64,000 nucleotides of DNA, from positions 1 to 64,000 of the forward strand of contig NZ_JAGEPF010000035.1 of assembly GCF_017573465.1 (NCBI RefSeq), read 5' to 3'. Made by a program: the position numbers and the translations under genes. Positions 60,560 through 64,000 of this stretch are shown here, one piece after another. This DNA is from Actinomadura violacea. GTDB taxonomy: Bacteria > Actinomycetota > Actinomycetes > Streptosporangiales > Streptosporangiaceae. The notes under the pieces are model-generated. The model searched no databases and was not told where the DNA came from. It saw only the letters and a program-made list of their open reading frames with translations. The stretch's first letter is position 1, and each line of letters begins with the position of its first letter.

Positions 60560-62080
60560 TCAGCCGCCGATGCCCGAGTCCTGCGCGGTCTTCACGATGG
60601 TCGCCGCGTCCTCCGGCAGCAGGTACCCGCCGTCCACGGACCGCTGCGCCGCCGCCTGCACCTTGCCCACGTACCCGGCGTGCGTCGGGTACAGCCGGCT
60701 CAGCACCGGCTCGGCGGTCGGCGGGAACGACGGGTCGGACGGGTCGCCGGCGTCATGCCGGTCCCACGCGTCCTTGTCGCCGTTCCACGGGTCGCGGGCG
60801 CCGTAGAGGCCGCAGAAGACGCCGTCGCCGAGGCCGAGGTTCCGCAGCCCGGTGAGCGTGCGCGTCGGCACCGTCACGTCCGGCAACCGGACGCCGCCCG
60901 TCGCGAGCCCCGTCCGCGGATCGCGCAGCGCCGTGTCGAGGGGCGCGCCGCTCGGCGGCCGCGCCCCGCCCCGCGCCCACGACGCCAGATGGCGCAGCGC
61001 CGCGTTCATCGAGTAGTGCCCCGGACCGTCGTTGAACGGCGCCGTCCCAGCCCGGCAGTCCGGCGCCGGCGCCGCCGACCCCGCCGACTTCTTCAGCGTC
61101 GGATCACCGAGGTCGTAGGCCCACTGGTCGCCGTGCGACGTGCCCGCCAGCTCCCAGTGCACCACGCTGCCGGTGTCCGGCTGCCGCGCCGCCGACGCCA
61201 GCGGGACGTCGGTCTCGGTGAGCACCACGAACGTCGGCACCGGCAGGTCCGTGCGGATCCGCGACGGGTTCGGCATCGTCAGGGTGTCCGCCAGTTCGCC
61301 GCTGATCGGCGCGCCCACCGCGCTGTTGCTGTGGACCATGAGGCCGTCGTAGACCTTCGCGACCGGCTGCACCGCGTCGGCGTACGTCGTCATGAACCCG
61401 GCCGACTGCGACTCGCCGTCCGCCAGCAGCGTCCGCACCTTCAGCCCGCCGAGCGGGTCCGGGCCGTCCGGCGCCCGCAGCGCCCGTCCGGCCTGCGAGA
61501 AGATGTCGTAGGAGTACGCGTCGCCGGGGTGGACGAGCGTCCCGTACCGTTCGGGATCCCAGCCCTTCAGGCCGTGAATCTCGCCGAGCCCGCCGTTGAC
61601 GCCGACCGCCTGCGCCGAGACGCCCACCCACGCGTAGCCCTCGCGCAGCAACTCGTCCCGCTCGAACCAGTAGTCCGGCGACAGCTCCAGCTGCCCGCTG
61701 ACGTTCAGCCATTCGACGACGACCGTCCCGTTGAACTTCGCCGGGTCCGTAGGCCGCCGGACGAGCAGCCGGGTCTTGTACGCGGCTGTGCCGGACTCGC
61801 GCACGTTCCATCGTCCGTCCGAGCCCCACAGCCCCGCCTTCGCGTACGAGTGCGCGGTGCCGGAGATGAAGTACTCGTTCTCGGTGTAGCCGAACGAACC
61901 GAGATCCTCGGCCGCGGCGAGGAACGGGAAGCCGTGTTCGCCCGCAGGCGGGACGCTGACGACCGGGTCGTCCGCCTCCGCGCGGGCGGACGGCGCCGCG
62001 CCGATGAAGGCGCCGAAGAGCACCGCTCCCAAGGCCGCGGCGACGGCCCGCCGCTTCGGTGACCGCAGGGGTATTCGCAC
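60560..62080 (-). CDS. Secreted alpha/beta hydrolase-domain protein
   Basis: A 506-residue protein. The N-terminus carries an Arg-rich start and signal peptide (VRIPLRSPKRRAVAAALGAV, cleavage near ARA-E at 35). The mature part matches the Abhydrolase_10 type: VVVEWLNVSGQLELSPDYWF, YAWVGVSAQAVGVNGG, YSYDIFSQAGRALR and a nucleophile elbow DGESQSAG (about 210). GHYSMNAALRHL is in the last third. The GTG start has AAGGAGG five bases upstream. Substrate unknown; extracellular ester or amide hydrolysis is likely. Confidence 0.88.
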   Translation of the reverse strand: MRIPLRSPKRRAVAAALGAVLFGAFIGAAPSARAEADDPVVSVPPAGEHGFPFLAAAEDLGSFGYTENEYFISGTAHSYAKAGLWGSDGRWNVRESGTAAYKTRLLVRRPTDPAKFNGTVVVEWLNVSGQLELSPDYWFERDELLREGYAWVGVSAQAVGVNGGLGEIHGLKGWDPERYGTLVHPGDAYSYDIFSQAGRALRAPDGPDPLGGLKVRTLLADGESQSAGFMTTYADAVQPVAKVYDGLMVHSNSAVGAPISGELADTLTMPNPSRIRTDLPVPTFVVLTETDVPLASAARQPDTGSVVHWELAGTSHGDQWAYDLGDPTLKKSAGSAAPAPDCRAGTAPFNDGPGHYSMNAALRHLASWARGGARPPSGAPLDTALRDPRTGLATGGVRLPDVTVPTRTLTGLRNLGLGDGVFCGLYGARDPWNGDKDAWDRHDAGDPSDPSFPPTAEPVLSRLYPTHAGYVGKVQAAAQRSVDGGYLLPEDAATIVKTAQDSGIGG

Positions 62081-62273
62081 GGTTGCCTCCTTGAAGCACT
62101 GGTCGGGGGGAAGCACAGTGTCGGCTGCCGCCCCGCCCCCGGCATCGGGGAAATCGCCAGTCCGGCGCACGGGCCGGTGATTCCGCCGATGCCGGGACGG
62201 CCCGCCGGGCCCTACGTTCCTGCGCTGTCCGGCCCCGAACCCGTCGGGGCCCGGCGAGCAGAAAGAGGCCCGC

Positions 62274-62933
62274 ATGTCCCTCTCCGCGTCCCTGCGGCGG
62301 CTCACCGCCGCCGCGTTCGCCGGCGCCGTCGGCGCCGCCGGACTGGCCACCCTGTCCACCGCCCCCGCGTCCGCCGCGAGCTGCTCGGACGTCGACGTCG
62401 TCTTCGCCCGCGGCAGCGGCGAGCTGCCCGGCCTCGGCATCGTCGGCACGCCGTTCGTCAGCGCCCTCAAGGGCGACCTGCCCGGCAAGTCGGTCAGTTC
62501 CTACGCGGTGAACTACGCCGCCGACTACGCGCAGACCAGCGCCGGCCCGGGCGCGACCGACATGAGCAACCACGTCAAGTCCGTCGCCGCGTCCTGCCCG
62601 GGCACCTCGTTCGTCCTCGGCGGCTACTCGCAGGGCGCCAGCGTCACCGACATCGCCATCGGCATCAAGACCCTGCTCGGCACCGGCGGCACGATCCCGA
62701 CGGACCTCGCTCCCCGCGTGAAGGCCGTCGTCGTCTACGGCAACCCGCTGCGCCTGTACGGCCAGACCATCAACACCGCCAGTTCCCTCTACGGCCCGAA
62801 GGCGAAGGAGTTCTGCAACACCGGCGACCCCGTCTGCGCGAACGGCGCCGACATCGCCGCCCACCTCACCTACGCCACGAACGGCACCGTCCCCCAGGGC
62901 GCCCAGTTCGCCGCCGCCAGGATCAACTCCTGA
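62274..62933 (+). CDS. Secreted cutinase-family serine hydrolase
   Basis: A 219-residue protein with an N-terminal signal peptide (cleavage near ASA-A at 34). Cutinase features: CSDVDVVFARGSGELPGLG at the mature start, nucleophile elbow GGYSQGAS (Ser119), catalytic Asp in GDPVCANG (about 185) and His in AAHLTY (about 197). Cysteines in CSDV/SCPG and FCNT/PVCAN should form the two conserved disulphides. Members hydrolyse esters such as cutin or lipids outside the cell. AAAGAGG precedes the ATG by five bases. Confidence 0.96.
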   Translation: MSLSASLRRLTAAAFAGAVGAAGLATLSTAPASAASCSDVDVVFARGSGELPGLGIVGTPFVSALKGDLPGKSVSSYAVNYAADYAQTSAGPGATDMSNHVKSVAASCPGTSFVLGGYSQGASVTDIAIGIKTLLGTGGTIPTDLAPRVKAVVVYGNPLRLYGQTINTASSLYGPKAKEFCNTGDPVCANGADIAAHLTYATNGTVPQGAQFAAARINS

Positions 62934-62943
62934 CCCCACGCCA

Positions 62944-62977
62944 CGAGCCCCCGCCCACCCGCGCGGGCGGGGGCTCG
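62944..62977. terminator. Hairpin terminator of the cutinase gene
   Basis: A perfect 13-bp GC stem (CGAGCCCCCGCCC and its complement) with an eight-base loop begins 11 bases after the cutinase stop. No U-tract follows, as is common here. Confidence 0.75.
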
Positions 62978-63020
62978 CCGCCATGCGGTTCGGTGCCTGG
63001 CCTCGGGGTATCCGGCGCCT

Positions 63021-63803
63021 ATGGGTCTTACCTTTGGCAAATCCCGCTCACCGGGCCCAAGCCGCGCGCTGGCCGGGACGATCGGTGCCGCCGCCGGCGC
63101 CGCGGCCGCCGCGAGCCTGATGCTCGGCCGCAAGGCGGTGACCGTCTCCAAAATCGGCAAGGGGCATCCGCTCAAGCACCGCGTGCTCGACCTCGCGGCC
63201 GGGACCGTGCAGACGAAATATCCGCTCATCGCGATGAGCACCTATCTCAACGGCTTCCACATGTACGCCGACGAGATGGGACGGCAGGTCGAGGCATCGC
63301 ATTTCTGCGTCCACCTGCGCCACGATCTGCACCAGTGCGTGATCTTCGACCGCAACGCGCCCGACGCCCGCCTGATCGGCATCGAGTACATCATCAGCGG
63401 CGAACGTTTCCGCGCCCTTCCCGACGATGAGAAACGGCTCTGGCACAGCCACCACTACGAGGTCAAGTCCGGCATCCTGACGGCCCCCGGAATCCCCGAC
63501 ATGGCCGAACGGGCCTACTTCGAGGACCTCGTGACGACCTACGGAAAGACCTTCCACACCTGGCAGTACGACCGCGACGACTTCCCCTATGGGGTCCCGC
63601 AGCTGATGATGGGCCTGACGGAGGACGGCCAGGCCGACGAGGAACTGATCCACTCCCGGGACCGCAGGCTTGGCATCTCGACCCCCGACAAGCGCCGCGA
63701 CCGAGCCGACATCCCAATGCCGGAAGTAGCCGCAGGTGCCAACTCCTGGGAAACCGGCCGCACCGTCCAAACCCGCCTCGAAGAAATGGACTTCAAACGC
63801 TGA
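63021..63803 (+). CDS. DUF1264 (OBAP-like) family protein
   Basis: A 260-residue protein. A short basic and then Ala/Gly-rich hydrophobic N-terminus (about residues 15-35) is followed by the DUF1264 domain: NGFHMYADEMGRQVEASHFC, then VHLRHDLHQCVIFDRN, IGIEYIISGERFRALPDDEK, LWHSHHYEVKSGILTAPGIP and DFPYGVPQLMMGL. The same family includes plant oil-body-associated proteins; the bacterial function is unknown. The ATG has little ribosome-site support, and the start could be later. The last 197 bases of the window after it hold nothing I can identify. Confidence 0.88.
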   Translation: MGLTFGKSRSPGPSRALAGTIGAAAGAAAAASLMLGRKAVTVSKIGKGHPLKHRVLDLAAGTVQTKYPLIAMSTYLNGFHMYADEMGRQVEASHFCVHLRHDLHQCVIFDRNAPDARLIGIEYIISGERFRALPDDEKRLWHSHHYEVKSGILTAPGIPDMAERAYFEDLVTTYGKTFHTWQYDRDDFPYGVPQLMMGLTEDGQADEELIHSRDRRLGISTPDKRRDRADIPMPEVAAGANSWETGRTVQTRLEEMDFKR

Positions 63804-64000
63804 CCTTTCCCCGCGCCACTCCGAAAAGCGCTCCGCCGTCGCCAGGCCCCTCAGCGTGATCCTGCCCAAAATCCACGCACAGCGCACCGCGCCGCAGGAC
63901 AAGCCCACCACCCGCCGAACCCCCGACGCCCCGGCCAGGCCGCGCCCGATCACCCACGCCTGGGACCACTCTGGGAACGCCCGATCCTGTCCATCACGGG

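Noticed and set aside
63804..64000. Possible gene at the right edge
   Set aside because: No start signal or coding-like frame beyond the antisense shadow of the DUF1264 gene.

Overview
The window is very GC-rich DNA with dense genes, many GTG starts, and stop/start overlaps (ATGA, GTGA, TGATG). Together with a type VII secretion (T7SS/ESX) locus, paired HTH-DUF5753/DUF397 regulators, a BldG-like anti-anti-sigma factor, a group 2 sigma factor and a cutinase, this indicates a filamentous actinomycete chromosome. The family Thermomonosporaceae (Actinomadura-like) is my best guess; that is inference, not a search result. No rRNA, tRNA, CRISPR array, transposase or phage gene was seen.

Region 1 (1-12.4 kb). 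A proline-rich protein with Trp-Thr-Pro-His-type motifs is cut by the left edge. It is followed by a membrane-anchored coiled-coil protein, a Spo0M-like arrestin-fold protein fused to a huge Pro/Gly tail with a seven-copy perfect 24-bp repeat, and a two-subunit M16 metallopeptidase pair. Next come a BldG-like STAS protein, an RsbW-like ATPase, a coupled HTH-DUF5753/DUF397 pair, and a membrane serine/threonine kinase with an external C-terminal domain.

Region 2 (12.5-31.8 kb), the T7SS locus. It holds mycosin protease (mycP), the three-ATPase motor eccC, membrane subunits eccD and eccB, and two WXG100 secretion substrates. A decayed substrate-like gene follows. A leftward block then encodes a triple-AAA EccA-like protein, an EspI-like protein (a Pro-rich tail of about 800 residues plus a MinD-type ATPase), and two small accessory proteins joined by ATGA overlaps. 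No eccE was recognised in the window.

Region 3 (32-47.3 kb), metabolism and regulators. It contains pyruvate carboxylase; a TetR regulator facing a group 2 sigma factor across two clear operators; a MarR/SDR pair with its own operator; a threonine dehydratase-like enzyme; another TetR; and an FAD monooxygenase. An ECF42-like sigma factor lies next to its customary DGPF/YCII protein. After these come a DUF397-less HTH-DUF5753 paralogue, a Drr-type ABC exporter with a divergent TetR, and a small gene broken by an amber codon.

Region 4 (47.3-64 kb). It has a proline iminopeptidase-like hydrolase, and a four-gene MacB/FtsX-type ABC operon with two very large permeases and two ATPases. A three-gene operon follows (Tm-1-like/UPF0261, PEP-hydrolase-like TIM barrel, cupin) whose first two genes match the two halves of the plant Tm-1 antiviral protein. 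The end carries secreted proteins (a hypothetical, an alpha/beta hydrolase, a cutinase), a YchJ-like SEC-C protein, a 71-residue acidic protein and a DUF1264 protein.
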